Shown here: piece by piece, positions 29,868 to 38,163 of the stretch
How the letters are laid out: each line of letters opens with the position of its first letter
How positions within the stretch are numbered: position 1 is the stretch's first letter
Assembly: GCA_000380225.1 (NCBI GenBank)
Contig: KB904821.1
Coordinates: 1,152,207 to 1,216,206, forward strand
Source: a filamentous cyanobacterium ESFC-1
GTDB lineage: Bacteria > Cyanobacteriota > Cyanobacteriia > Cyanobacteriales > Spirulinaceae
Direction: 5' to 3'
DNA length: 64,000 nt
Notes under the pieces: model-generated
The model's input: only the letters and a program-made list of their open reading frames with translations
What the model was told of the DNA's origin: nothing
Database searches by the model: none
Made by a program: the position numbers and the translations under genes

Positions 29868-30386
29868 ATGTCTAAGACTTTCCCCTTAGATACAGTAAAA
29901 ATCCGCTCTGCCGAGGAATCAGATGTCCCGGCCATTTTCCAACTGATCCAAGCCCTGGCTGAGTACGAAAAGTTATCTCATCAAGTCACCGGAAGCGCCG
30001 AACAACTGCGACAACATTTGTTTGGCGATCCGGTGTACGCTTATGCCTTGGTTGCCGAATGGGAAGGAAAGGTGGTGGGATTGGCGTTATATTTTTACAA
30101 CTATTCCACCTTTTTAACCAAGCCGGGTATCTACCTCGAAGATTTGTTTGTCCTGCCGGAATATCGCCGTAATGGTATTGCTAAAGCCCTGTTGCAATCT
30201 CTAGCTCAACAGGCGATCGCGCAAGGGTTGGAGCGCTTTGAGTGGAGTGTCCTAGATTGGAACGAACCCGCGATCGCGTTTTACCAACGTATCGGAGCGC
30301 AAGTTTTACCCGATTGGCGCATTTGCCGCGTAACCGGGGAAGCCCTAGCCCAACTCGCCAGTATCACCCAAAGAAACGACTCCTAG
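29868..30386 (+). CDS. GNAT family N-acetyltransferase
   Basis: A 172-residue acetyltransferase with the GNAT fold: the N-terminal IRSAEESDVPAIFQLI, strand 4 VGLALYFYNYSTF, the LEDLFVLPEYRRNGIAKALL acetyl-CoA loop (motif A, R/Q-x-x-G-x-A) and WNEPAIAFYQRIGA near the end. The sequence resembles the diamine acetyltransferase-like branch, but the substrate cannot be read from it. The downstream HEAT gene starts about 100 bases later on the same strand and might share the transcript. Confidence 0.88.
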   Translation: MSKTFPLDTVKIRSAEESDVPAIFQLIQALAEYEKLSHQVTGSAEQLRQHLFGDPVYAYALVAEWEGKVVGLALYFYNYSTFLTKPGIYLEDLFVLPEYRRNGIAKALLQSLAQQAIAQGLERFEWSVLDWNEPAIAFYQRIGAQVLPDWRICRVTGEALAQLASITQRNDS

Positions 30387-30484
30387 AATGTAGCCCTACC
30401 GATCGAGGTGCTATACGGTTTTCTTCTCCTGTCAGAGTCCGAGAAAGTTTATTAGAATTTGTAAAGAAAGTTAACAAAAATTCT

Positions 30485-31165
30485 ATGAGACCTCATACCC
30501 TAGAAGAAATCTCGGCACAACTCGACAGCGATAACTCACGCGATCGGATGTTAGCCTTAGCCTATCTGCGCGAAGTTCCCCCCGTCGATGCCGTCCCCCT
30601 CATCAAAAAAGTATTAGACGACGACATATTACAAGTGCGCTCCATGGCCGTTTTTGCCCTCGGAGTCAAACCCACCCCCGAATGCTACCCCATCCTGATC
30701 AAACTCCTCGAAAGCGACCCCGATTATGGCATTCGCGCTGACGCAGCCGGAGCATTAGGCTACCTCGAAGACCCCAGAGCCTATGAAGCCCTAGTGCGAG
30801 CCTTTTACGAAGACACCTCCTGGCTGGTCCGTTTTAGTGCTGCCGTCTCCCTTGGCAATCTCAAAGACCCCCGGGCCAAAAACCTCTTAATCGAAGCCCT
30901 CGACAGCAAAGAAGTTGTTTTACAGCAAGCCGCGATTTCAGCATTAGGGGAAATCAAAGCCGTGGAAGCCGTTGACGAAATTGCGCGTTTTGTCTCCTCA
31001 GAAGACTGGTTAGTGCGTCAGCGTCTAGCCGAAGCGTTGGGTCATCTTCCCAGCGAAAAAAGTGTTTCAGCCTTAAATTTTATGACCAAAGACGAGCATT
31101 CCCAAGTCCGTCAAGCGGCAGAAATTTCTCTGCAACGCTTAGAAGCTAACTCTGTTAGTCTTTAG
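30485..31165 (+). CDS. HEAT-repeat protein (PBS lyase-like)
   Basis: A 226-residue protein made of about six HEAT-type repeats, with units such as LQVRSMAVFALGVKPT, YGIRADAAGALGYLED, WLVRFSAAVSLGNLKD and WLVRQRLAEALGHLPS. Start at ATG 30485 (MRPHTLEEISAQL); the longer frame from 30242 overlaps the GNAT gene and is not credible. Related cyanobacterial proteins include phycobilin lyases and NblB-like factors, but I cannot assign this one to either. It probably serves as a protein-binding scaffold. Confidence 0.85.
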   Translation: MRPHTLEEISAQLDSDNSRDRMLALAYLREVPPVDAVPLIKKVLDDDILQVRSMAVFALGVKPTPECYPILIKLLESDPDYGIRADAAGALGYLEDPRAYEALVRAFYEDTSWLVRFSAAVSLGNLKDPRAKNLLIEALDSKEVVLQQAAISALGEIKAVEAVDEIARFVSSEDWLVRQRLAEALGHLPSEKSVSALNFMTKDEHSQVRQAAEISLQRLEANSVSL

Positions 31166-31228
31166 CATCTAAGAAGCAGTGGGCTTGTTGGGGCGGGATT
31201 ACCAAAAATCATGGGTTATTAGCCCCGT

Positions 31229-31331
31229 CCTGTCTTGTCGAGCTACAAGGTGCGCCTTACGGCGACGCGGGGTCTCGACGCTTACGGCGACGCGGGGTCT
31301 CGACGCTTTCGGCGACGCGGGGTCTCGACGC
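31229..31331. repeat. Dispersed repeat with three 25-bp tandem units
   Basis: A 28-base stretch at 31229-31256 (CCTGTCTTGTCGAGC...) matches the reverse complement of part of the tnpB insertion at 18009-18167 with one mismatch. It is followed by three near-identical 25-base units (31257-31281, 31282-31306, 31307-31331) containing GGGGTCTCGACGC. Confidence 0.88.
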
Positions 31332-31365
31332 TCAAAGGACGGCTTTGTGCTAAACTTTTAACTAG

Positions 31366-31497
31366 AGTACCGCCCTTGCAGACGGGAAAAATGCACGCCC
31401 TTGGGTAAAGAGATCGGGGCTAATACTTCGGTATCAGCTAGACTCTCCCGATGAAGCGAGAATCCTCGACCGTTTACGGCGGGGAGTTGTCAACAGT
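31366..31497 (+). mobile_element. Relic right end of an IS605-type element (orphan omega RNA)
   Basis: The stretch GAGTACCGCCCTTGCAGACGG, then CCCTTGGGT and GATGAAGCGAGAATCC, a hairpin and AGTTGTCAAC is the pattern of the omega RNA and right end of cyanobacterial IS605-group tnpB elements; compare the lone tnpB element end at 19067-19108. No tnpB frame remains upstream. It directly joins a truncated gene at 31498, so the element had inserted there. Confidence 0.7.
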
Positions 31498-31719
31498 ATT
31501 GAGCGTTCTGCCCGCGATGAAGGGGTACTTCAGAATCTGCGGGAGAATGTAATTGATGTGCTGCAAGTCCGCTTTGAGACAGTGCCAACTCCCTTGGCTA
31601 CGACGATCGCGCAGCTTGAGGATGTGACCTTGTTGAAAAGTCTACATCGACAGGCGATCGCGATCGCGTCCTTAGACGACTTTAGGCAGTTAATTCCTGA
31701 AGACAACCGCAATACCTAA
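31498..31719 (+). pseudogene. C-terminal remnant of a Rpn/DUF4351-like protein
   Basis: From the end of the element relic an open frame of 73 codons reads IERSARDEGVLQNLRENVI, then VLQVRFETVPTPLATTIAQL, LKSLHRQAIAIASLDDF and stops at 31717-31719. This looks like the tail of the PD-(D/E)XK transposase-like proteins (Rpn family, DUF4351 type) that are common in cyanobacteria. There is no start codon or nuclease domain; the 5' part is lost. Confidence 0.6.
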
Positions 31720-31723
31720 ATTG

Positions 31724-33040
31724 CTAGAGGGTAAACTCGGCAAATTCGCTGTTATCGGGAGTGGCAGAAGTTTGACTCGAAAAAGCTGAACTGCCGAGTA
31801 ACTGTTCAAAGTTGATTTGCGGGTTTTGTTGGAGTAAATTCAACACGCCAATTAAATCGCGAATGACCTCTCTGGGGGTGAGTAATGAGTCCGCCCCCAA
31901 CTGCTTTGTTATGGCCTGCTTAAAGGCGGAAATTTGTGCGTCTGAGAGAATGTTTGAGGTGTTGTAGCGATCGGCATGGATGCGGGTGAGGCGGTGGCAA
32001 AGTTGAGAAAGTTCGCTGTCGTTGAGGGGCGTTAAGCGCAAGACGGGGGCGGTGGTATCTTGTAAACCTTGTTGTAAAAAACGGTTGTTGGCAAGGCGCG
32101 ATCGCCAAGCTTCATCGCTGTACAATCCTCGTTTTTTGTCTTCAATTAATTCGGGGGTTCCACCGATAATAATGCCTAAGTTTTCCGCTTTTCCTTGCAG
32201 GGAATCGTTGAACATTGCCAAAAGTTTATCATAGTTGCTTTGGCGCGATCGCGAGTGAGAAATTTTATATAAATGGACGGCTTCATCCAGGAAAATAATC
32301 AAGCCACTGTAGCCAATATCTGTAACGAGTTTTGCCCAAAGTTTGAGATAATCATACCAAGTATTATCGTCTATAATTGCTTTCACGCCGAGGGCTTTTT
32401 TCGCGTCGGTTTTAGTTTTAAATTCGCCGCGCAACCATTGTAAAGCCGCATCTTTTAAATTAGTATTATCTTCACGATAACCGCGCCAATAAGCGATAAT
32501 CACATTGGCAAAATCAAAGCCGTGTACTAAGCCTTCTAAGTCGTTGACAACGGCGCGGATTTTTAACTCGATTTGGGCATCAAACTCAGGATCGCCGGGG
32601 CGTTTGTTGGTGGTTTGGGCGACTTGATTCAGTAAATTGCTAATCCATTTTTCCAGGATTAGTGCGATCGCGCCCCCACTAGGATTTGCCCTCGCTGCCA
32701 AGTTTTTCATCAACTCGCGATAAGTCGCGATCGCGGCATTTTTGCTTCCGGCTAATCGGGCTTCTGGAGACAAATCAGCATCAGCAACAATAAAGCCCTG
32801 TTCCATCGCTTGATTGCGTAAATATTGAATTAAAAAGCTTTTTCCTGCGCCATATCGCCCGACAATAAACCGAAAAGCAGTCCCACCTTCTTTAATATTT
32901 TCTAAGTCTTGATTCAGGGCTGTAATTTCTTTTTGACGGCCAATGGCAATATGGTCTAAGCCCAGTCGAGGCACAACCCCCGCAGCCAAGGCATTTAATA
33001 GGGTTGCAGAGACTCTTTTGGGAATTTTGGCTGTTTTCAT
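31724..33040 (-). CDS. BrxD-like ATP-binding protein (DUF2791)
   Basis: A 438-residue P-loop ATPase. RLGLDHIAIGRQKEI, FIVGRYGAGKS (Walker A at 61-68), VADADLSPEARL and LIIFLDEAVHLYK (Walker B at about 248-257) match the DUF2791 ATPases, including BrxD of some BREX phage-defence systems. It is probably cytoplasmic. Its start is 18 bases after the stop of a TerB_C-like membrane protein gene, so the two form an operon. The helicase and methylase genes seen in full defence loci are absent here. A role in defence is inferred from the family only. Confidence 0.82.
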   Translation of the reverse strand: MKTAKIPKRVSATLLNALAAGVVPRLGLDHIAIGRQKEITALNQDLENIKEGGTAFRFIVGRYGAGKSFLIQYLRNQAMEQGFIVADADLSPEARLAGSKNAAIATYRELMKNLAARANPSGGAIALILEKWISNLLNQVAQTTNKRPGDPEFDAQIELKIRAVVNDLEGLVHGFDFANVIIAYWRGYREDNTNLKDAALQWLRGEFKTKTDAKKALGVKAIIDDNTWYDYLKLWAKLVTDIGYSGLIIFLDEAVHLYKISHSRSRQSNYDKLLAMFNDSLQGKAENLGIIIGGTPELIEDKKRGLYSDEAWRSRLANNRFLQQGLQDTTAPVLRLTPLNDSELSQLCHRLTRIHADRYNTSNILSDAQISAFKQAITKQLGADSLLTPREVIRDLIGVLNLLQQNPQINFEQLLGSSAFSSQTSATPDNSEFAEFTL

Positions 33041-33058
33041 TACAAAGTTTAAAAGGTC

Positions 33059-34195
33059 TTATTCGCGATTTTCGTGTAGTTGGAGAAAGTCTTTGAACTT
33101 CAGTTCAATCGAGTTAAAAAACAAGTGCGAGTATTCTTCATGTACTTGCGGAATTAAAGTGTTATCACCCATAACAAATAGAGTATCACCAATCACTTTT
33201 AGCGCATTTTCATTTAAAGATTCTACTAATACTTGCGGCATCGTAGCGCGGCGATCGGCGAGTTGTTTTAATGTCGCGGCATCTTGTTCGAGAATGGCTT
33301 TAAAAATTGTACGATCTTCGGAGTTTAATTGTTGGGCAAATCGCAGCCATTCTTGCCATTCCGGGGGCAGTACCATCGAGATAGAAATAATATCATCGAG
33401 GTTGCGGGGAGTGGTTTCTTTTTCAACAGCAACCACCCCATTAGAAGGAAGGTTAGTTTGATTTCTAATTTCGCTATTGAGTTGAGAGCGTTGTTGTAGT
33501 AGATTGTCAATATCTTTTTCTAAATTCGCGATCGCCTGTTCTTGGTCTTGCTTTTCTTGAACTAAAGAATTGACTTCGGTTTTGAGTTGTTCGTGTTGTT
33601 CTTTACGGTCTACAATTTGTAGTTGCAACCGTTCGGCTTCAATTTGTAATGAATCAACGTGGGTTTTCAGTTTTTGACACTGAGTTTTAGTCAATTCTAA
33701 CGAATGCTTGGCTTCAGTTTTATTTTTTTCAACTACTTTAGTTTGGTTATGAATACGCTGAAAACTGGCTTCTTGTTGCTCTTTTTGCTGTTGTAGATTC
33801 AGCGTTTCTTGATAAAGTGTATTGCGTTGTTGATGCAATTCTGAAACACGGTCGATCAGTTGGCGGCATTCTTGATTTAAAGCGGTGACGCTGGCTTCGA
33901 GTTGTTCTTGGGTACTGCGGGTTTCATACAAAGATTGATAAAGTTGATTTTCTTCTGATTCTAATTGATAGATTTGGTTGCGGAGAGAATTGCGGAGAGA
34001 TTTTTCGTATTGGCGATATTTTCTAATCGTAATCAAAGCGCTAAATCCGCTTAAAATTACGGTTAATACACCGATCGCAATACCAGCGAATAAGTTTTGC
34101 GTCAAAAGCCAAGTGAGTCCACTACTCAGACCAAAAGTGACGAGGCTAAGAACCAGAGAATGCAAAGAGGGAAACGATTGCATGGGGCTTGTCAA
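33059..34195 (-). CDS. Membrane-anchored coiled-coil protein with TerB_C-like domain
   Basis: A 378-residue protein with two membrane helices at about 13-31 and 36-56, a long coiled coil at about 60-258 and a C-terminal globular domain at 276-378. That domain (LPPEWQEW, LEQDAATLKQLADRRATMP, ESLNENALKVIGD) resembles the TerB_C domain of tellurite-resistance-related proteins that are found with BrxD-like ATPases. Translation may start at 34195 or four codons later at 34183. It is the first gene of a two-gene unit with the ATPase. The coil could span from the membrane and recruit the ATPase. Function unknown. Confidence 0.7.
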   Translation of the reverse strand: MTSPMQSFPSLHSLVLSLVTFGLSSGLTWLLTQNLFAGIAIGVLTVILSGFSALITIRKYRQYEKSLRNSLRNQIYQLESEENQLYQSLYETRSTQEQLEASVTALNQECRQLIDRVSELHQQRNTLYQETLNLQQQKEQQEASFQRIHNQTKVVEKNKTEAKHSLELTKTQCQKLKTHVDSLQIEAERLQLQIVDRKEQHEQLKTEVNSLVQEKQDQEQAIANLEKDIDNLLQQRSQLNSEIRNQTNLPSNGVVAVEKETTPRNLDDIISISMVLPPEWQEWLRFAQQLNSEDRTIFKAILEQDAATLKQLADRRATMPQVLVESLNENALKVIGDTLFVMGDNTLIPQVHEEYSHLFFNSIELKFKDFLQLHENRE

Positions 34196-34261
34196 GCTTC
34201 AAGCAGGGCATCAGGGCTTCGTTTTAGTATAATCAACCGAGGTAAAGATAGGGCCATCAAT

Positions 34262-35536
34262 TTAAGATTGTGGTGGGGTGACTTGGGTGGTTGTGGCTAG
34301 TTCTGCCGAGAGAAAGTCAATAAATTGGCGTGCGGTGCGGCCAGAGCGTTTATTATGGCGCGTTGCCCATTGTTTTGCCCGAAAATCCAATTCTTCTGGG
34401 TTTAATTCGATTTGGGCTTCTTGGGCGAGGTGATGCACTATTTGTAAATAGGTGTTTTGGTCGGCGGGTTCAAAGGTTAAAGTTAAACCAAAGCGATCGC
34501 TAAAAGATAGTTTTTCTTGTTGGGTGTCCCAAGCGTGGACTTCATCGCTATCACTAGGCCGCGGGCGATCGCCAAAAAATTCTCGCACTAAATGTCTGCG
34601 ATTGGAAGTGGCATAGACCACCACATTTTGCGCCCTCGCGGTCACGCTTCCCTCTAAAACGACCTTCAACGCCTTAAACGCTTCGTCGTCCTCCTCAAAG
34701 GATAAATCGTCTACAAAGATAATAAACTTTTGGGGAACGGTTCTCAAGGTATCTACGATCGCGGGTAAATTGACCAACTGGGATTTGGCCACTTCAATCA
34801 ACCGCAGGCCGCGATCGCCATATTCATGCAGTAAACTCTTTACCAGGGAGGATTTCCCCGACCCGCGACTGCCGTACAATAAAACGTGCAAGGCGCGATA
34901 ACCTGCTAATAAAAACTCGGTATTTTTAATTAAATCGGCTTTTTGCCGTTCATAACCAACAATTTCGCTCATTTTAACCGGATCGGGTTTGGTGATACCG
35001 ACTAACTCGCGATTTTGCCAGCTTAGGGCGCGATATTGAGCGAAAATCCCCGTTCCTTTTTGAGAATAATAATCGGCCAAACTCGCGATCGCCTCCCCCC
35101 AATTTTCCTGCTGATGCAGTAAAGTTAAACTTGCAGTGGGTATCATCCACGCAACAGGGTGTCCGGGAATCCAAGCCGCTAACTGCTTTCCCCCACAACG
35201 GGAAAGTTGCTGCAACACTTGTAAGTCATGTTGGGCTGCGGCAATTAACGCTTCAGGCAGTGATTCTAGAGGATAGCGCTGAACTTGTTGTGTAAAAGGG
35301 TTATCATCATGCAGAATGCGAGTAATAACATAATCTTGCCAATTTTGTTCTTTGGTGGCCAAGGCTTTAAACCAAACCCCATAAGCCTGCCAACTCACAG
35401 CAGAATCATTGTGGTCTAACGTTTGTAATACCTTGAGAAACGCTTGTCCAATTTCATCAGCGAATACCCCCTGATACAACAATAAAGATGCTGCTTGTTG
35501 TCGAAACCATTGAATCGTTAAGTTAGATGACGACAT
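34262..35536 (-). CDS. DUF815 family AAA ATPase
   Basis: A 424-residue protein from ATG 35536 (MSSSNLTIQWF); the frame is open further up but would overlap the divergent gene. The DUF815 core is clear: VGYERQKADLIKNTEFLLAG, Walker A GSRGSGKSS, Walker B FIIFVDDLSFEE, then ATSNRRHLVREFF and FSDRFGLTLTF with sensor residues. The N-terminal 180 residues are variable and helical. These AAA proteins are widespread, with no settled role. The gene starts close to and divergent from a conserved cyanobacterial gene at 35604, suggesting a shared control region. Confidence 0.88.
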   Translation of the reverse strand: MSSSNLTIQWFRQQAASLLLYQGVFADEIGQAFLKVLQTLDHNDSAVSWQAYGVWFKALATKEQNWQDYVITRILHDDNPFTQQVQRYPLESLPEALIAAAQHDLQVLQQLSRCGGKQLAAWIPGHPVAWMIPTASLTLLHQQENWGEAIASLADYYSQKGTGIFAQYRALSWQNRELVGITKPDPVKMSEIVGYERQKADLIKNTEFLLAGYRALHVLLYGSRGSGKSSLVKSLLHEYGDRGLRLIEVAKSQLVNLPAIVDTLRTVPQKFIIFVDDLSFEEDDEAFKALKVVLEGSVTARAQNVVVYATSNRRHLVREFFGDRPRPSDSDEVHAWDTQQEKLSFSDRFGLTLTFEPADQNTYLQIVHHLAQEAQIELNPEELDFRAKQWATRHNKRSGRTARQFIDFLSAELATTTQVTPPQS

Positions 35537-35603
35537 AGATGTTTTTGTAACTCTTTCAAATTTTTGGGCATTGACGGCCAGATTATCAATTTTACAAGCC
35601 TTC

Positions 35604-36146
35604 ATGAACGAATCCATTATTCAATCCGCGATCGCCCAAACTGTAGCCTTAATGCGTTACTACGGGTTTGATACGCAAGGATATACAGCCGTTGAAAAAA
35701 TTGCCCAATGGCTTCCCCATTATTCAGCGATTTGGATTCGTTTGGCAACCATTGAAGCTTTATATCAAGGGCGTTACAAAACCATTTCTATCGAACAAAT
35801 TTTAATCTTTTGGACGCGACGAGGCCGCCCCACCCATCACTTCAACCACGAATTTGAAAGCCTGATTTCTCGCGAGTTGCCGTTAAAGTTGCGCGATCGC
35901 CACGAACAAAACCAGCTTACCTTATTACTGAACGCGATCGCCCCTTCCCCCAAACCTGACCCCGTTTCGACACAACCTGAAACCGAATCAGAAACCCCAT
36001 CAGAAACCGCCATTCCTCAACCCGTCCATCGTCCAATTCACAAGTTTACGCCACCGCAAGACGATTCCGGTTTTTATGACAAACTGAAACAAGTTCAAGA
36101 TGGTTTAGAAACTGATGAAGATTTGGAGTTAGAACCTTCTACTTAA
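35604..36146 (+). CDS. Conserved cyanobacterial protein, function unknown
   Basis: A 180-residue protein starting MNESIIQSAIAQTVALMRYYGF at ATG 35604; a GTG-type extension to 35571 overlaps the divergent DUF815 leader. The N-terminal 100 residues (YTAVEKIAQWLPHY, WIRLATIEALYQGRYKTISIEQIL, FNHEFESLI) are a compact domain I recognise only as a recurrent cyanobacterial hypothetical. The rest is proline- and acid-rich and probably disordered, with a short C-terminal FYDKLKQVQDGLE motif. Confidence 0.75.
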   Translation: MNESIIQSAIAQTVALMRYYGFDTQGYTAVEKIAQWLPHYSAIWIRLATIEALYQGRYKTISIEQILIFWTRRGRPTHHFNHEFESLISRELPLKLRDRHEQNQLTLLLNAIAPSPKPDPVSTQPETESETPSETAIPQPVHRPIHKFTPPQDDSGFYDKLKQVQDGLETDEDLELEPST

Positions 36147-36300
36147 TGTACAATTAATAATGTACAATGTACAATTAATAATGTACAATGTACAATGTAC
36201 AATGTACAATTAATAATTTACAATGTACAATTTATAATTTATAATTTACAATGTACAATGTACAATGTACAATTAATAATTTACAATTAATGATTTCAAA
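36147..36300. repeat. Heptamer repeats (AATGTAC/AATTAAT)
   Basis: Irregular tandem units of GTACAAT and TTACAAT with AATTAAT blocks fill the space between two convergent genes. No coding content. Confidence 0.9.
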
Positions 36301-36354
36301 CTTATATTTTAATTCGTGGATTGTTTTAGGTCAATCCAATTAATATAATTTAAG

Positions 36355-36747
36355 TTACTTATTCTTTTTCGTAGATTTTATAATGCTAATCAATAACTTG
36401 AGAATTTCAGTGAGATCGTTGAGCATTGAAGAACTCTCTTTGATGGTGAGATATTGAGTCTCACGAAGTAATAATAGCCAATATTCAGTTTCATTGGCTT
36501 CTTTCAACGCAATATTGAGTTTATGAACAAAATCGGCTTTACTTTCGGCATATTCTGCTTCTCTAACTAATGCACCAATAGCAGTTCCCGACCGTAAAAT
36601 TTGTTTCGATAAAGTATACTCTTGTTTTTGAGAACACAAGTATTGATTCAGCTTGACGATTCTAATCGCAAAGGCAAAAGATTTATGTTTAATCGGATTT
36701 TTGATAGAAGCATGACTCTCGGATATTATTGACTTCAAATCATCCAT
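36355..36747 (-). CDS. Four-helix-bundle protein (23S rRNA-intervening-sequence type)
   Basis: A 130-residue protein of the S23 family: KSFAFAIRIVKLNQYL, LSKQILRSGTAIGALVREAEYAES, DFVHKLNIALKEANETEYWLLLL are hallmark segments. The family forms pentameric four-helix bundles, first found inside rRNA intervening sequences and widespread as free genes in cyanobacteria; function unclear. It is flanked by tandem-repeat arrays on both sides. Confidence 0.88.
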   Translation of the reverse strand: MDDLKSIISESHASIKNPIKHKSFAFAIRIVKLNQYLCSQKQEYTLSKQILRSGTAIGALVREAEYAESKADFVHKLNIALKEANETEYWLLLLRETQYLTIKESSSMLNDLTEILKLLISIIKSTKKNK

Positions 36748-36794
36748 TAATTAATAATTCACAATTTACAATTAATAATGAATAACAACACAGT

Positions 36795-36887
36795 GAATTG
36801 TAAATAACCAATAACTAACAACCAACAACTAACAACTAACAACCAACAACCAACAACTAACAACCAACAACCAACAACCAACAACCA
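36795..36887. repeat. Heptamer repeat (AACCAAC/AACTAAC) abutting the AKR stop
   Basis: Tandem AACCAAC and AACTAAC units run to within a few bases of the stop codon of the aldo/keto reductase gene (36888). Confidence 0.9.
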
Positions 36888-37847
36888 TTAAAACTCCCAC
36901 AAAACGGGATTTTTGTCGAGATGATCGACTACTTGATGGCTAATCGCATCCATTTTGGCTAAATCGTCGTCCGTGAGTGTCACCTCTGCGGCTTTTGCAT
37001 TCGCTGCGGCTTGGGAGGAATTCCGCGCCCCGGCGATCGCGTTGGCTTGAGGTTGAGCGATGACCCACGCTAGGGAAAGTTGCGCCAGGGTGCAGTTTTT
37101 GGCTTCTGCAATGGGTCGTAACTGATCGAGAGCCTTTTGAACCCTTTTGTAGTTTTCGGGCTTGTAGAGCTTATTTTTGGCGCGGTGATCCCCTTCCTCA
37201 AATTGATGATCCGGGCCGAATTTGCCCGTGAGAAAGCCTTGGGCGAGGGAAGAATACGCCAAAATAGAGATGTTATGCTCGACGCAATAAGGCATCAAAT
37301 CCGCTTCAACTTGTCGCCAAAACAGGGAATAAGGCGGTTGTAAACTGTCGATGCGTCCGTATTGTTGAGCTTCTGCGAGTTGGTCTTTATTGAAGTTAGA
37401 AACCCCAATGGCGCGAATTTTACCCTGTTCTTTGAGTTGATTTAGCGCCCCCATCGTCTCGGAAACCGGGACAATTTCGCTGTCCCAAGTTCCAGTCGGC
37501 CAGTGAATCTGGTATAAATCAATATAATCGGTATTCAGGTTTTTTAAAGAGCGATCGCAAGCTTCAATTACTTGGTCGTGTTTGAGGTGATTGGCAAATA
37601 CTTTAGAAGCATACACCACGCGATCGCGCATCTTCCCGACAGCCTTCCCCACAATTTGCTCAGAATGCCCTTCTCCGTAGACTTCAGCCGTATCGATGGT
37701 GATAATTCCTGCCTCTACAGCCCCTTGAATTGCTGCAATGGAATCTGAGTCCTCAATCCCCGTCCACATCCGCTTTCCGGCTTGCCAAGTCCCCATCAAA
37801 ATCGGGGTAATTTGGATATCTGAATTGCCGAGTTGTCTGGTTTGCAT
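36888..37847 (-). CDS. Aldo/keto reductase
   Basis: A 319-residue NADPH-dependent carbonyl reductase of the AKR superfamily. The catalytic tetrad is visible as D52, Y57 (DTAEVYGEG), K82 and H115 (QIHWP), with the IGVSNF motif and the C-terminal cofactor region GARNSSQAAANAKA. Sequence is closest to the YccK/Gas-type general stress branch; the natural substrate is unknown. Both ends of the gene border heptamer arrays. Confidence 0.92.
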   Translation of the reverse strand: MQTRQLGNSDIQITPILMGTWQAGKRMWTGIEDSDSIAAIQGAVEAGIITIDTAEVYGEGHSEQIVGKAVGKMRDRVVYASKVFANHLKHDQVIEACDRSLKNLNTDYIDLYQIHWPTGTWDSEIVPVSETMGALNQLKEQGKIRAIGVSNFNKDQLAEAQQYGRIDSLQPPYSLFWRQVEADLMPYCVEHNISILAYSSLAQGFLTGKFGPDHQFEEGDHRAKNKLYKPENYKRVQKALDQLRPIAEAKNCTLAQLSLAWVIAQPQANAIAGARNSSQAAANAKAAEVTLTDDDLAKMDAISHQVVDHLDKNPVLWEF

Positions 37848-37851
37848 CGGT

Positions 37852-38163
37852 TTGTTATTGGTTATTGGTTGTTTGTTGTTTGTTGTTTGTTGTTTGTTGT
37901 TTGTTGTTTGTTGTTTGTTGTTTGTTGTTTGTTATTAGTTGTTTGTTATTAGTTGTTTGTTGTTTGTTATTAGTTATTGGTTATTTACAATTCACTATTT
38001 TGTTATTAATTGTAAATTGTACATTATTAATTGTAAATTGTACATTATTAATTGTAAATTGTACATTATTAATTGTAAATTGTAAATTATTAATTGTAAA
38101 TTGTAAATTGTACATTATTAATTGTAAATTGTACATTGTACATTGTACATTATTAATTGTACA
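37852..38163. repeat. Two consecutive tandem-repeat arrays (GTTTGTT, then TTAATTGTAAA)
   Basis: The first part repeats GTTTGTT with ATTAGTT variants; from about 37990 the unit changes to blocks of AATTGTAAATTGTACATT. It reaches the stop codon of the cyclase gene. Frames across it code for repetitive VVCCLLF or LIVNCTL peptides only. Confidence 0.92.

Noticed and set aside
30242-30484. Upstream extension of the HEAT-repeat gene
   Set aside because: It overlaps the GNAT gene in another frame and reads as low-complexity arginine-rich sequence; ATG 30485 fits the family.
31179-31361. 60-codon frame on the plus strand
   Set aside because: It runs through the 25-bp tandem repeats; no protein features.
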